From: Myrica gale
Taxonomy: Eukaryota; Streptophyta; Magnoliopsida; Fagales; Myricaceae
NCBI GenBank assembly: GCA_963930655.1
Contig: OZ005602.1
Location: 131,501 to 195,500 of the forward strand
Length of the DNA stretch: 64,000 bases
Direction: 5' to 3'
Positions 25,501 to 43,865 of the stretch are shown here, piece by piece. Positions within the stretch are counted from its first letter, which is position 1. The number at the start of each line of letters is the position of its first letter. The position numbers were made by a program, and so were the translations under genes. A model generated the notes under the pieces. That model was given only the letters and a program-made list of their open reading frames with translations, had not been told where the DNA came from and did not search any database.

Positions 25501-27000
25501 TGCTGCATCATCCCTATAACAAGACGTGTAAAAAACAGTTCTATTCCACAACCACCAAAATCCAAGCTCAGAATGATCCAGGTCCCAGAATAACTTACTT
25601 CCATAGTAATAGGCGGTAGGTGGATAACCATTAGGAACATAACACATCGATGGATCCATGAAATCAGGCAGCAGTGGAGTCACGGACCGCTCAAATGAGG
25701 GGATCTGGCCATTTGTAGCATTTCCAGAATCGATAGATGCATATTGATTAGTAGAAGGCTGCATAAAAATTGAACAAAAATTAAGCCACAAACAAGGAAC
25801 TTCTGAGAAACAATAAGATCAGAAGATAAAGCCCTATTAAAAAAAATTGTTGCAACTGAATCTATGTAAATAGATGGTTTAACTGTGCAATTTAACAAAT
25901 TATATCTCAATTTCAAATAGTCCTAGGTAGAAGATATATTACATATGATAAATCATAATTTTATGTTCTCTTTTGCAGTCGGTTATGCACCACACCAAAT
26001 TGGTGTCTACATTCAAACAGGAGAATGAGGCACTCAAACTCCAATCAAAACATATCCACAGAATTTAGGATGCAAATTGACAACTACATAAACCATAAAG
26101 AGCACAAATTACCTTCTTGGTTGGCTCAGGAATTTCCAGAGTCTTCGTTTGAGAATCTAAAGCCAATTTCTGTAGCAAATCTGCAGCTTCTATGGAAAGA
26201 AGAAAGTAAAGGAATAACATTCATAAAGAACCAATAACAACATGGAGTTACATATCCGAGTAAAATTCCTCTTTCAAAAGCCTATATAAACAAATCAGAC
26301 ATAAAGAAAAAGATCTTGCGAAATGAGTCAAAGTTCACCACGGATCACAGCATCGCAGATGACATAGGTTGAATCACACAATTTCACGAGTAAAAGAGCC
26401 AAGCTTTGCTCGAAACAGTCCAAGAAATATTACATGCTCAGTCTGAATTAAAAGAAAACCCAGATCTTGGCAGATGGATAATACTCAGAAAACTAAGAGG
26501 CCTGCCCTTAAACAGCATATTAATCAAAACTACAAACCCATCTCAAACCTTTCAATTCGACCATTTTTACAGCAACATCATCACAAACCAAAGACAGAAT
26601 TATTAAAAACTCACATTCACCAAACCCCAATAAATCAAAAAAGGCAACCAAAACACATACCCAGAGAGAAAGCTTCACCTATAAAGACGCAATATCAAAT
26701 CACAAAAACACAATTCCACTCGATGCACCTATTAAACAACAAATTTAAAAAAACTCCGACAGAAACTATCTTAACAAATGAAGAACCAAGCCCTAAAAGA
26801 ACACCAACAAACATATCTAGCAAAGATCTAGATGTTCATATCTCACGACGCAGAAACCCAGCAACGCGGACACAGTTGGATCCACAAGAGGTCAGATATA
26901 AGCAGATCAGAGATGTTAAAAAAAAAACTCAGAACCAGAGCAGACTCAGAAGAAGACATGGTAGAAGGATACGATCTGCAGGAGGAGCGACGGTAGCCAT
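22510..27000 (-). CDS. ECT-type YTH-domain m6A reader (ECT2/3/4-like)
   Basis: This cytoplasmic RNA-binding protein would recognise N6-methyladenosine in mRNA. Nine exons give 704 residues: 27000-26973, 26189-26113, 25758-25599, 25420-25347, 25163-24573, 24060-23479, 23393-23181, 23095-22949 and 22752-22510. It starts MATVAPPAD and continues QAADLLQKL and LEIPEPTKK, the conserved N-terminus of the ECT family. A long disordered Tyr/Pro/Gly/Asn/Ser-rich region fills residues 60-450. The YTH domain runs from [18 protein letters not shown] (about residue 451) to about 587, with the aromatic-cage tryptophan in VWAST and the YWQQDKW segment. Eight introns are consistent in phase; the last is GC-AG. 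Intron 5 (24061-24572) contains strong hairpins. Confidence 0.95.
24312..24436. repeat. Perfect inverted repeat, 50-bp arms, 25-nt loop
   Basis: Bases 24312-24361 are the exact reverse complement of 24387-24436, separated by a 25-base loop. The structure sits in intron 5 of the YTH gene, so the pre-mRNA would form a fully paired 50-bp stem. Perfect pairing implies recent origin or constraint. It has no transposon-like termini that I can identify, and 8-bp duplications are not evident. Confidence 0.95.
24438..24483. repeat. Second hairpin, 19-bp arms, 8-nt loop
   Basis: Bases 24438-24456 pair exactly with 24465-24483, directly after the 50-bp hairpin. The loop core gcaagaatgtgaaagaatt is repeated without its inverted partner at about 24538-24556, next to the exon 5 boundary. 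This suggests the hairpin arose by local copying of the exon-proximal intron sequence. Confidence 0.9.
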
Positions 27001-29028
27001 GACTAGAATTAATGGATAGATCTTCGCCGGACGGACAAAACCCTAAAACCCGATATTGTTTTGAGGGGTTTTAGAGGACGATGACAGAGAGAGAGAAGGA
27101 GCGAGGGGGCGGGTATCTCACACACTCACACAGCCGCCAAGGGTTTGGGTTTTGGGAGAAAGAGGGTTTTGTTCATCCAAAAGCGGTGATTCAAATAGCA
27201 CCACGGCTCACTTCCACACCCCGTTTGCATTACATGCGGGTGAGCTTATGAGATCATTGAGGATCTCCTAATGGACCAAATTTCCACGTGGCGGAAAGTG
27301 AATGGATTTGTACACGAATGGTTCTCTTCGTTAAAAGCGAAAGTCATTGGTCGGTCAAATAGCTTGGTGCACACCGAGGGGCGCTTCGCAAGTCGTAATT
27401 CCAATCGCAAGAGTCGTGCCCTTTGGGGAAATGTTTAGAAACCCTAATTTGAAAGGACACAGATGCCCCATTCCAGTTAGGTCTCTACTTTCCTTCATCT
27501 GGGTGGTGTGGTGTGTGGGCCTTATTGTCATGCAAAGAGAAGTATACCGTCATGGTTTTTTTTTTCTTATTTTTTATTTTCTCCCTATTAATTTGTTTTT
27601 TGTCTTACCCATCTTCCTATTATGCCGGTAGAGAAAGATCTAGCTCAAATGGTACCTAATTTGCAATCAAATCTGCATCCAAAGGGAATAATTTGTTAAC
27701 TAATTATTTTAATCCTAAATATCCCATATGCAACAACCTATACTAAATTCAAATAGAACCTTCTATTTCTACTCATCCAAATAGAATTGTGTACACTCGG
27801 GATGAGTTTTGGTCTCAAAGCCTGTCACAAATCTTATTAGAACAGTTAGGACTGAAGCTTTAGAACTGAAACATTTTTCATGTAAATCCACTCTTTTACC
27901 CTTTTTCTCTACTATAATATCTCACATTTTTTCATATAATTCACCAGTGTCACCCTAGTAAGTAGCTAATATTATAATTAATTGTGTTATATTTGTTGTC
28001 AACTTCATAATTAAAATATCAAAGGATAAAAGGTTTTGGCAAGTTTAAGGAAATCATAATATTTTCTATATTTATTTGGCAAGTTTAGGATTCAAGAAGG
28101 TTTATAAGGCCATAGAATTGCAGACAAGCAAGCATGAAGTGGAGGCAGATAAGGAGGAGGGGGAGGAGGAGAAGGAAGTTGACAAAAAGGAAAGGGCTCG
28201 GAAGGTAAAGAGGTGGCATATGATCCTGTTGGGGTTTTTTTTTTTGTTTCCCTGAGTTCTAATGGACAGAGGTCTAGATTAAATCTTTATTGTTAAATAG
28301 AGGAGACGTGTCCTGAGACCACAACTACAAATCAACAGAAGTTTCTCCAAACATAGAAAGTCCAAAACTCTGTACTTAAATGGAAAGGGGCTTTGGCACA
28401 TATGAAAATGTTTGCAATGATGCAAGGTGTAAAATTTGTAGATCTCCTGTTGTGTGTTAAACACCACTCTTCTTTGTGTTAAGTATTTCAAAATATGCTA
28501 ATCTATCTCGTTTGTATTTCAAATGTCTCCAAAACTAGTATTAAAAAAAAACTTCTATTCAGTATTCAAAAAGCATCAAGAGATCAGGTTCATCTTCCTT
28601 ATTTGTGCAAGATAGTTGACCAAACGGATTAGAAAATTCAGCCTCTATCGCATCTTGTACAAATTGGTAGAGATAATTTAAAGAAAACAAAGCTGATGTG
28701 TTTTAGGAGGAATTTCTTCCTTCTTCTACCCTCCGTCTATAAAGCATATTTTATTGATAGTGCTATAATATTCGAATGATACAGTCATCCTTTACCAACA
28801 CGTTAGATGGGTTCTACTTGGATAGATTTGTAGGCTGATTTTTTTTCTCGCCACTCAAAAAACAGATGCAATCCCGCGACCAATTGGAAAGGATGTAAAA
28901 CCTGTTATGCTTTGCTGGTGCGTGGAGAAATTGGCATCACTTTTTAACACTTCCAAACCCAGAGTCATTAAGTACTCTCCACCTCCGATATATTATTGGG
29001 TAAGAGAACTTAACGTTTTACTCAACAT
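27001..29028. other. YTH-gene promoter and leader, then intergenic DNA
   Basis: The first few hundred bases are upstream of the YTH gene: a purine-rich leader region (gagagagagaagga near 27090) and then the promoter. From about 27560 the DNA is AT-rich. A purine-rich tract (aggaggagggggaggagg) lies near 28155. No coding frame with family resemblance is present. Confidence 0.4.
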
Positions 29029-29706
29029 TGTTAGAAATAAAATTTTTTTTTACTTTAGATAAATGAGACACCCAATGAAAAAATACAATTGTATTTGTTT
29101 ACATCTCATTTATGAAAATAAAGATACAAGGGAGGTTATATTTATAACCCAACATTTTCCTACTCCCCACATTGCCTTTACATTTCAACACTCCCCCGCA
29201 AACTCAAGGTGGACAAACCGACAAACCTTGAGTTTGGAGTTATAAAAATAATTACAGGAAAAAAAATGATTACAGAAAAGTAATTACAAATATTGCCGGT
29301 ACAAAGCCGGGAAGACGCCGATACTGTGCCGGGAGGATGCCGGTACTGAGCCGGGAGAATGCCGATACTGCGCCGGGAGGTTGCCGGTACTGAGCCGGGA
29401 AATTGCCAGTACTAAGCCGGGAGAAAGCCGGTACTGAGCCGGAAAAGTTGCCGGTACTGAGCCGGGAAATTGCTGGTACTAAGCCGGATGGTCGCCAGGG
29501 GGTAATCAGACTTAAGCCGAAAACCTTGCTTTGATACCATGTTAGAAATAAAAAATTTTACTTTAGATAAATGAGACAAAAAACCCAATTGTATTTGATT
29601 ACATCTCATTTATGAAAATAAAGATACAAGGGAGGTTATATTTATAACCCAACATTTTCCTACTCCCCACATTGCTAAGCAATGTGGGACTCTTTACATT
29701 TCAACA
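29029..29706 (-). mobile_element. Complete TRIM retroelement (miniature LTR element), 678 bp
   Basis: Two direct repeats of about 162 and 167 bp (29029-29190 and 29540-29706) start TG and end CA and are nearly identical apart from small gaps. Identical 5-mers aacat flank the whole unit (29024-29028 and 29707-29711), a typical LTR-element target duplication. Next to the right repeat the minus strand reads TGGTATCAAAGC, a primer-binding site matching initiator-Met tRNA. Next to the left repeat the minus strand has a purine tract (gcgggggag). The element is therefore on the minus strand. The interior has no gag-pol frame and is mostly a 22-bp tandem array. Mobilisation would need enzymes from another element. 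Confidence 0.92.
29295..29493. repeat. GC-rich 22-bp tandem array, nine units
   Basis: Nine units of 22 bp (one of 23) follow the pattern gccggtactgagccgggaga with variation mainly at positions 5, 10-12 and the last five bases. The array forms most of the interior of the TRIM element and contrasts sharply with the AT-rich surroundings. The period is not a multiple of three, so it is not coding. It is contiguous, without the spacers of a CRISPR array. Confidence 0.9.
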
Positions 29707-29993
29707 AACATAATCCATGATGTCTTACTATACTCGAGCCTAAGCTGTCGAATTTCTTGGTATGTACGTGAGGCCAGTTTCCCAAAATATTTAATTCAGT
29801 TTGCTTTTCCTACGCTGCGCTAAGTCTGTTCTTGCTTCGTCCAATTACAAGACAGGTAAAAGAAAACCTCGCGAGATATATTTATATATAAAAGATAAAA
29901 GGAAACAACCTTCATTACATTTATTCGATCAGTTGATCACAGTACAAGAACAACCAAACCTGTAATAAATTCACAATTTTCCACAGAAAAGCT

Positions 29994-35111
<5,118 letters not shown>

Positions 35112-36637
35112 AGTCTCTCAATATGGAAGAACCACATCGATGGATGGCATTAAATAGTGTTGGAGATAGGGGGTTACTATGATTTCCAAGATCTCAGATG
35201 GCCTGCCTGAGGGATGCTTACAGTACTGCGTGCATTTTACGGTTTCCAAGCTGCAAGAGCACTGACATACCTTCTCGGGTCCTCCATGATTATATTTCCT
35301 TTTGAAGCTAGCCAGTTGACAAGGATGAGGACAACCTACCTCCAGCACTCCTCCATCCTCTCTCTCCTCTTGTATCTTGACTTGTATAGTACTGTGCCAG
35401 ACGTACAATTAGGGCCAAGGACCAACTTCTTGAGGTAAAACGATCATACACACCATTAGTACCACAAAAGAGAAATGCACGTGACATTGATCATCATGCT
35501 TAAATTTTCCCTAGGGACGAATGCTAGTTGACTAAGATATTCAAAAAGAGAAACGACTGCACTAACTCTTCAGCTGCTTGAGGCTCCTATATATCTGAAG
35601 TAGAAACGGAGCACATGAGATCACCAATGCCCTAGGGATCCCTAAATGGTTTTTTTAGTACACTTCTGTTATTTGAAATCAAATGTGATCTTGCTCATGT
35701 GAACATTAAGATGCTTTCTACAACTTGACTTTTACCATTACCGTATTGGAATATTCTATACTCTTCTTTAAAAGCCTGCAACCCTAGTTTTAGGTCATAC
35801 TAATCTTTTAAGCTACTGAATGTTCTGAATTAGATTGTCACTTTAGCTAGCATTTTGGTAGATGAGAATATCCATCTCAGCCATAGGGACATTCGTAAGG
35901 AATAATGTTTCACAAACTAGCATAATCACATCTAATAAGCAGAGGATGTCTAGTATTGCCACAAGCTATGAATGTTTCTCTGAGATGCAGAACTAAAGAT
36001 TTGATAACAAAATGATTCTTTATATCCTCTTTTATTATTATATGAATGATGTTTATCTCAAAATCCATAAGAAACCCATCCTTCAAACATCAAAGAACAT
36101 ATACACAATGATAAGTTGCAAACCTACAAAATAATCTATTACAAAATGCTATATTAGGCTCAATCAGAAGAATCATTGCTTGGCTAAAGCTTTCGTAAGA
36201 CGTTGCGTGGATTGAGTCTAACCGTATTGCGTAATCAGAGGTTTATAATCAAGATCGAAGACTTCCGAGACACGCCTTAACCTTCCAAGTTAAACTTAAC
36301 ATCATTGAAGCTTTCTCCCTATGAATGGTATATGAACTGGCTTTGCCAGTAGACATCATCAGGTATCAGTCATAGCAGTCTATTATTGTGTCTTCATGTA
36401 TCATAATTTGATAGAAACAAAGCATACATCTAGTTTGCTTTGACAAGCAGAAATTTCAAGTGCAACATAAAGATTTATAGACGTTGGGACATCTTAACAG
36501 CTGGATTACTTGGAGAACTTATCAATTCACCTGGTAGGACTACAAGACATGATCAAGTACAATTGCTCCTTAATTTGCATTTTGTAACTGAAGCAGTTTC
36601 AAGTTGATTGGAAAATGATATACACCCATATATTTAC

Positions 36638-36669
<32 letters not shown>

Positions 36670-39600
36670 ATGTATACATCTAAGAGCAAAATAAAGATTA
36701 ACTACTGGATAGCTAGCTTGTATGAAGACCAACATTTATATATCTTCACTGTTTGTTGAAATTTGTACAATGATCAGTTAGCATTGAGACCACTTGAAAC
36801 TAGACGAATCCACTAGGTGCCCTGATTGTCAATATTTGTTACTTTCAAATCAGGAGCAGATAAGTATAGCCTGTATATATATGTGTGTGTGTGCAACTTT
36901 AGAATTTTTTGAATATAGTTCAGAATATTGCAATATTCTAAAAGATGAAAAAAAATAACTCTACAGAAAAGCATTGTGGTCGGCTCTATAGAGAAGCTAT
37001 AATATGGTTGTTTCAACAGTTGACTGCGAAGCACCCTACCCAAGCACTTGTCTGATATCTTGTAGATTACAACGATTGCTGACAATTTACAGGCAGAGGA
37101 TTGTCATTACTTGTAGCCTTTTTTCTTCCAGGAAGTTGGTTCTGAGAGATGTATATTATAGAAGCCCCTCAATTGCACGCAAATGAGCTGGTCAGCAATT
37201 TCCACCCTCTCTGTTGTAGCACACAGATATTGGTCTAGTCGTCTAAGTTGCATGGCTTTCAGAACTTCAACTAACGAGTAATGGAAAATTATGATAAATG
37301 ACCATTTGGCCCCAGCTCAAGCCTGATGATCGTTGAGCACATATTTAGCATGCTGTCGTCTTTGCAGAGGTGGGACCGAATTCATATAACCATTAGATGC
37401 GGGGTAACATGTCGTGATTGATTGTCTATGAACGATGTGGGCCCTGCACTGATTAAAAATTCTTTGAAACATTTAATAATCATTTAATGTTGGATTAGTA
37501 TCAATAAATTTGATTACGCTAAGCAATATATACATACATACATAATTCTTCAATTATCTGCATAAATGGTCGTTATATAAGCATTATTGCCAAAAAAAAA
37601 AAGACAGAGTGTGGATGTGGGCCTGCCTGTGTCTGTGTGTGAGAGAGAAAGAGGGGCTCAAGAAACAAGTGGTGGTCAGGTAAGGTTCTCCTCCATCCAT
37701 GACAATCTGTGGTCATCTCCTGCGGGTTGCTAATGAAAAAAAAAAAACAAGGAGGGGAGGCCATGTATAAGCTTGGACCCAACATTCATCACTAACATAT
37801 TCCCATTACCTTAAAGTTGTCCCTTTGTCAAGGTTCTTCTGAGGGCCTTTCAGAAGACTACAATATCAAGCTCGGTCATAAAGTTGCTCGTTGAACTGAT
37901 GCTTTTATTAGATGTCCAACTTTGTCTCGATATGTAAGGTGTTCTACAACCAGCAGCCAGAACTGACAGAGTGAGAGAAAAAGAGGGGGAGACAGAAAAA
38001 GAAGAGAAGATATTTTTCTCTGCTCCGAAGAAGCGTTGAATAAAAGATATCGGGATAGACATGCTACACATTAGCATTATTAAATTATCTGCCGGTCTCG
38101 GGACCATGGTTTATTTAAATTACCTGCTGAAGACCAAGTAATAAGAAAGATTATTCTAATTTAGCTCGCAGATGAGACAGACTGGAGACTGATCTTTCAA
38201 AGATCGGGTGAGAAATGTTTAGTAACCTTTACTCCGGCAATAGTTGCATTTCTCTACTGTCAGAAGTATAAGCCATATAAGTGGCATGTGGATCAATGCT
38301 ATCCATACACTTGGCATATCTTGATCAAAGGAATGGAATCCACGGACAATTTTGCTCGACACTGTCAAAAAGCTATTGCCTAGCACTAAACTCTGTGTCC
38401 CAAATTTTTTCTTTGAACATGAGTAGTTAACCAGTGAAGTACTGATTACTCATTAGGTGGCCTCTTTGAGACTCCGTGGTGCCAAACACTTCAAAACCGA
38501 TTTCAAAGATTACTCATTTATATGACCTTGAACTTTAGCATATCATTCTGTTTTCCAGTCAAAATTTCTGAAAACCTTCATATCCTTTTCCATCAAGACC
38601 AAGCTCAAGGAGCAGTTTATGCAGATGCAAATTTTCAACTTTACCACTACAGAAAACGACATCTACAAACATACAAGAATGTGGTGGATGACTCTGTCCC
38701 TCATTTTCTGCTCCATCCTTTTTGGTGCAGAGGGATGTGAAATATTCTGCCAAACACTTCCCTCTTTACCCTCATGAATTTCATAATGCTTCCGCTAACA
38801 AACGTGCAAGCACAAATGTCAAAAGTTGCAGGCATAAAAGAGTAACCCTAACTTCTCTGCTTCAACAGGTTTAGATAAGGATACCAGCAAATGATAGCAT
38901 GATGCTTAGTACATGATCATCGTTTTCAGGACAGCACAAACATGACAATTGAGCATTAAGCACTACTCTAGGTTGACAATTAGTTGCCCATGATAGTTTG
39001 TAGGCCACAATACTAATATGAAAACATAAAGTTCAACTGTTCCCATTAGTGAGAGCATACGTAATTAATAGCCAAATGAAATTAGCTTCTAATCATATAG
39101 TATGTGTAATTAGTTTGGGCTACAAGGATAGTGGAGTGAAACAGTACAGGGAATTAATTCAAGCGTATCTACTTCCTTCTAGCAAAAGCCAAGCTATTTA
39201 GTTCTTCATTAAAGCTGACAAAAGTTGAACCTCATTCAATATTGAAACCTGCTATAAAGAAAAACAAACTCAATGATCATCAAGAGTACTAATCCAATAA
39301 AAAAAAACAAAGGAACTCTTTTTCCATTCAGAGAATTGATTACCATTTATCTGCCTTGGATACCCTTGCTTATACTAACAAATGATTTCAAGAAATAGTT
39401 CATGATTACGGTCTCATATTGGTTTAAGAATGATAACAAGGTTCTGCTACATGCCATGTATGTGTCACACCAGGTTGATTTTGCTGTTATAGTATGCAAT
39501 ATATGCTTGCTTTTGTACATCCACATTATTGTCAAACAAAAATCCCCTCGACCATCATGGGAAGATCAGACACTCATATTTTTGTATATACATGTATATT

Positions 39601-40309
39601 TGTTGTCCTTCTGCCAAGTAGATCACAACTATAGTTGCAGATATTGCTTGGGGTACAACTACATGGACTGCCAGATTCTTTAGTCAAATTATGGGTGTGT
39701 TCACGCAAATGGCCACTTAGGTAGTGAACACTTGAAACCAGAATTTTAAACAAGAGGTACTCGTAGGTAAAGTAGTTGCAAGCTTCTGTAAGTGGATTAT
39801 TACTCAGTGTTGATGCGTGGGAAAAAAAAACTGGGAAATAAAAATAAAGATGGCGCAGGCCAAGGAAAAGATGCCCAGTATGTTGAAGAGTGATGGAAAA
39901 CGATTGGTGGGGAGTAGAATGTACCTTATAGGCGCACTAAGAATAAAGCGTACAAAGGCACGTTTGAAGCAAAGCAAAATACTCCCTCTGTGGGCCCATT
40001 TCCGCCATAGGCACGAACCAGCCCCCACCTCGACACTCACCATCATTAGCATCAAGAATTCTCTCTTACACTCTTTCTTGCTTTCATCAACGACTGCACC
40101 TACACTCAATTCTTACAAACAAGGCAATAATATTTCTCATCTTTAGAAAAACCAATTACGTAAAACAGAGTCCTTGTTCAAAGTTTCTTCGTGGTTTTGT
40201 TTTTTGTTATAGTTAGTGCCCGACTCTTTTTTCAATAAAAAAAAAATTTGCTTCTGGTTATGGGTTGCTGGTGAGGAAGTGGGTCTTGGGCAGTTCTGGG
40301 TTTGGTGTG
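35112..40309. other. 5.2-kb intergenic region between divergent genes
   Basis: The region separates the minus-strand subtilase start and the plus-strand kinase start, so it includes both promoters. It is AT-rich. A TA/TG microsatellite lies at 36637-36669. Bases 39980-40310 probably hold the kinase leader. Reading frames are short and show no family resemblance, and I see no transposon ends that I can define. Confidence 0.4.
36637..36669. repeat. (TA)n(TG)n microsatellite
   Basis: About eight TA dinucleotides followed directly by about eight TG dinucleotides. A shorter TA/TG run occurs at about 36875-36892. Purely simple sequence. Confidence 0.9.
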
Positions 40310-43300
40310 ATGGGGAATTGCTGGTGTTGGGGCGAACCCTCATTTTACAGAGTCACATCCAATGCAAAGTCAGGTTGGTTTTCAACGAACCTTTTTTTTT
40401 TCTCCTCGGTGTATGATTTATTCTAATTGGATTTTAGTCAGTACATGATTCGAGAGATGTAATTCCCTATTTCCTCTTTCTTTCATTGACTTGCTTAGTT
40501 ATCTTTAGAGTTCAGGTTAGATTTTAAGAGGTACTGCTCTGTTTTCTTCTGTTTGCTGTTGTTCTCTGTCTTTGAGTTTCTTGTATGAGCATCGATCTGT
40601 GTATATTTTACTCAGATGATCTGTATACTATCTTGAAATCCGGGATTACAGGTTCCGTACTCGAGAGTTTTTCGTTTGCCAAACTTTCTGTTTCCGTCTT
40701 TCCATCCGCGTTGACAGTTAAAGGAAGGACCAGAAAAAGTGAAAATATACTTTTTCACATCTAATTCACCCCACCTTTTAACGGTGGTATATTTTCGTTT
40801 TGTTTGGAAACTGCATACAAACAACAGTACACTGACTGACTGACTCTTATGTCAATATTCTCCATCTAACTGTAACCCCGCCTCGCAAATTGGGATTTGT
40901 GTTTCCAAACTTATGCTTGTTTTTTTTCCTTGTTGGTAAGTTTCTCACACACACTAGCTAATGGTATCGACCCATTCTCTTAAGAATCATTGAAGGAAGT
41001 TTGATTTGAGTTAGAGATCATTCGGCAAATTTATGCTTAATGCTTTGCCAACCAAAATTGGTTAGTTAACTTCATCAATACCTTTTTAGTTTTGGTATGA
41101 AGTTTTTTGAAGCAATAAATTGAGTAGGCTTCTAAGTGTAATTCCAAGATATTTTTTGTTTCTTCATATGAGGTTTGAATATCTTCGAAGAAAGAAATTG
41201 ACACTTAGTTATTTGATGTGCTTGGTTCAATCTTTGTTTGCCTGCAAGTACTCCACCAAGTATACCCTCATAGTGAAGTGGAGTGGGAACATTTTATCTT
41301 TTTTTGGATTTCCTTGTTTTTTTCTTCCGGGGTTTGTCATGAATGTAGTACAGAAATGAATTTCGTAGCTGGATATGTGATATAATTCTTTCCATATTCC
41401 TGTTTGGAATCTCCAGAAGACCAGAGCCAATTAGTTAAAGAAAGGAAAGATGAAAGTAAGTTACCATCAAACCCTGAAGAAGTAGAAGACCTGCGCCGTG
41501 ATTCAGCAGCAAATCCGTTGATTGCATTCACCTACAATGAATTAAAGATGATCACTGGAAATTTTAGGCAAGACCGAGTGTTGGGGGGAGGAGGTTTTGG
41601 AAGTGTTTATAAAGGGTTCATTTCTGAAGACCTCAGAGAGGGGCTTCCTCCTGTACCTGTAGCTGTCAAGGTTCACGATGGTGACAACAGTTATCAAGGC
41701 CACAGAGAATGGCTGGTAATCTTTGTGACCTTTAAATTGTTCAATTCTTTCAGATTTATGGTACGATATTTATGGTATCTTCTTCTCGTATAGAAGTTTG
41801 CAACTTTTATCAGATTGATTAAGCGCTTTGTTGTTTCTAGGCAGAAGTCATATTTTTGGGGCAGCTTTCTCATCCAAATTTGGTAAAATTGATTGGATAT
41901 TGCTGTGAAGATGAACATCGAGTGCTAATATATGAGTGTATGGCTCGGGGTAGTGTGGAAAACAATCTTTTTTCAAGTAAGCCTTTCCTCTTGCATCTAA
42001 CTTTTCCCTTTCAATGCTGTTTCCTGAAATCTGAAGTGATAGGATGATAATGTTGGTGCAATGACATTCTCTGTTTTGACTACCATCTTAAGATGTTTGT
42101 TAAACATGAGTTAGGAATGGATCTTTATGTGAGCAGTCAGAGGCAACCCTACCTTAATAAATCTAGCAGCCTTACATATGGATTTTGAGGCATAAATCTA
42201 ATATCTCTTATGGCTTGTTAGATATAAATGACATGTTTCAAGACTTTATTTTGTGTGTGGCAAGCCTATAGTTTATCTTTCGTGGAAGTCTTTGAGAAGA
42301 CCTAATTCTAAGTCGTCTCTTTGGCAGAGGACAAAAAACTGATCAGGAAGTTGTTTTCAGCAAAATTTTATAATTTATTATTTTTGTCATTGATAGTCAT
42401 AATTCTGAGGTTGTTTTTTGTTGTCAGTTGCTAGGGGCAGGACTATTTCTTAGTTTTCTATGATAATATTTGCATAATCCCCTTCTGTTGCAGGAGTATT
42501 GCTTCCCATGCCGTGGTCCATTAGAATGAAAATTGCATTTGGAGCTGCAAAAGGCCTTGCCTTTCTCCATGAAGCTGAGAAACCTGTCATCTATCGCGAT
42601 TTTAAGACGTCTAATATTCTGTTGGATTTGGTTAGTAAACAAAATTGACATATCCTTTCCTAAAAAACAAGTTCCCATAGGAGTCAGCACTGCATGAATC
42701 ATGTTCTCCTAAGCCAATTGCTAAGCACTGAGACGGAGAGCATAAATAGGGTTGACTAAAGGTTAAGGAGCAAATCCCTTTTTTCGCTCCCTCAAGTTGT
42801 AATGATCCTCACAACTGTCCTTATACCACCCCATTTGGCACTGCAGTCTCATCTATTGCATGGATCTGCTCTACGATCCATATCTCCACTTCACCGAATC
42901 GCAAATGCAGTCTCAGGCACTGCATTGGTCTGCCTTACCATCCATTTTCCCACTTACTAAATTCAAGCTGCAGACTCAGGTGTTGCATTGGTCAGCACTT
43001 GGGAAGTCAGCCCTGGATCTTGAATTGAAAACAAGGTCTCTACAGAGTCATGAAAATTCATGTATACTGTGGAGGTCAATCTGTTCTATTCTAGTGCAAC
43101 AAAAGTGCTATTTATGCCAAGCTATAGTAAAAATCACTAGCTTGTTAATTTACACCATGTGTCTTGTATGTGCATGATTCACAAACAGGACTACAATGCG
43201 AAGCTCTCTGACTTTGGCCTTGCAAAAGATGGACCCGAAGGGGACAAGTCTCATGTTTCTACTCGCATAATGGGAACATATGGATATGCTGCACCTGAGT

Positions 43301-43865
43301 ATATTATGACAGGTAAATTATTTTCTGGCTAAAATCCCTTGAGAACATATCTGTTTAAGCACCCTTCTGTGTTAGGAGTTTCTGGGAAACCCCTGAAAAA
43401 GTTCACATTGTTCAAAATAGCCATCTATTTTATTTTAAGTTAATTCTGCACTGACATCATAGCCATCTATTCTTCTGTGCAGGCCATCTAACTCCTAGAA
43501 GTGATGTTTACAGCTTTGGCGTTGTTCTTGTAGAACTTCTTACAGGAAGGAAATCATTAGACAAGTCTCGACCAACTCGAGAGCAGAACCTAGCAGATTG
43601 GGCACTCCCGTTACTGAAAGAGAAGAAAAAATTGCTCAATATCATAGATCCAAGACTAGAAGGAGATTATCCTATTAAAGGAGTCCACAAGGCTGGGATG
43701 CTAGCTTATCATTGCTTAAACCGGAATCCAAAGGCTAGGCCTCTAATGCGAGATATAGTGGACTCCTTGGAGCCTCTACAGGCCCTTACTGACGTTTCAA
43801 CTGAGAAAACTATGCTAATAATCAGTGAGGCTCCGGATGCAAAAAGAAAAGAAGATGCAGAGTAA
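40310..43865 (+). CDS. Receptor-like cytoplasmic kinase of subfamily VII, PBL16-like
   Basis: This is a Ser/Thr kinase of 380 residues in six exons: 40310-40373, 41417-41715, 41841-41976, 42494-42630, 43189-43312 and 43483-43865. The N-terminus MGNCWCW has Gly2 for myristoylation and cysteines for palmitoylation, so it should sit at the plasma membrane. Kinase landmarks are the glycine loop [11 protein letters not shown] (78-88), Lys106 in VAVKVH, the catalytic loop YRDFKTSN with Asp202, DFG at 220-222 and [10 protein letters not shown] in the activation segment. The exon 2 acceptor is set at ctccag (41416), which keeps phase 1 with a canonical AG. The stretch [12 protein letters not shown] and [15 protein letters not shown] match PBL16-type proteins as I remember them. 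Such kinases relay signals from cell-surface receptors in immunity or growth; its receptor is unknown. Confidence 0.92.

Noticed and set aside
26474..27019. 181-codon plus-strand open frame
   Set aside because: It is antisense to exon 1 and intron 1 of the YTH gene, is Lys/Thr/Gln-rich low complexity and resembles no family.
29295..29493. Regular short repeats resembling a CRISPR array
   Set aside because: Units are contiguous without spacers and lie inside a TRIM element of a plant genome.
41404..41416. Kinase exon 2 starting at GAATCTCC
   Set aside because: It would need a GG acceptor; the AG at 41416 is canonical and keeps phase.
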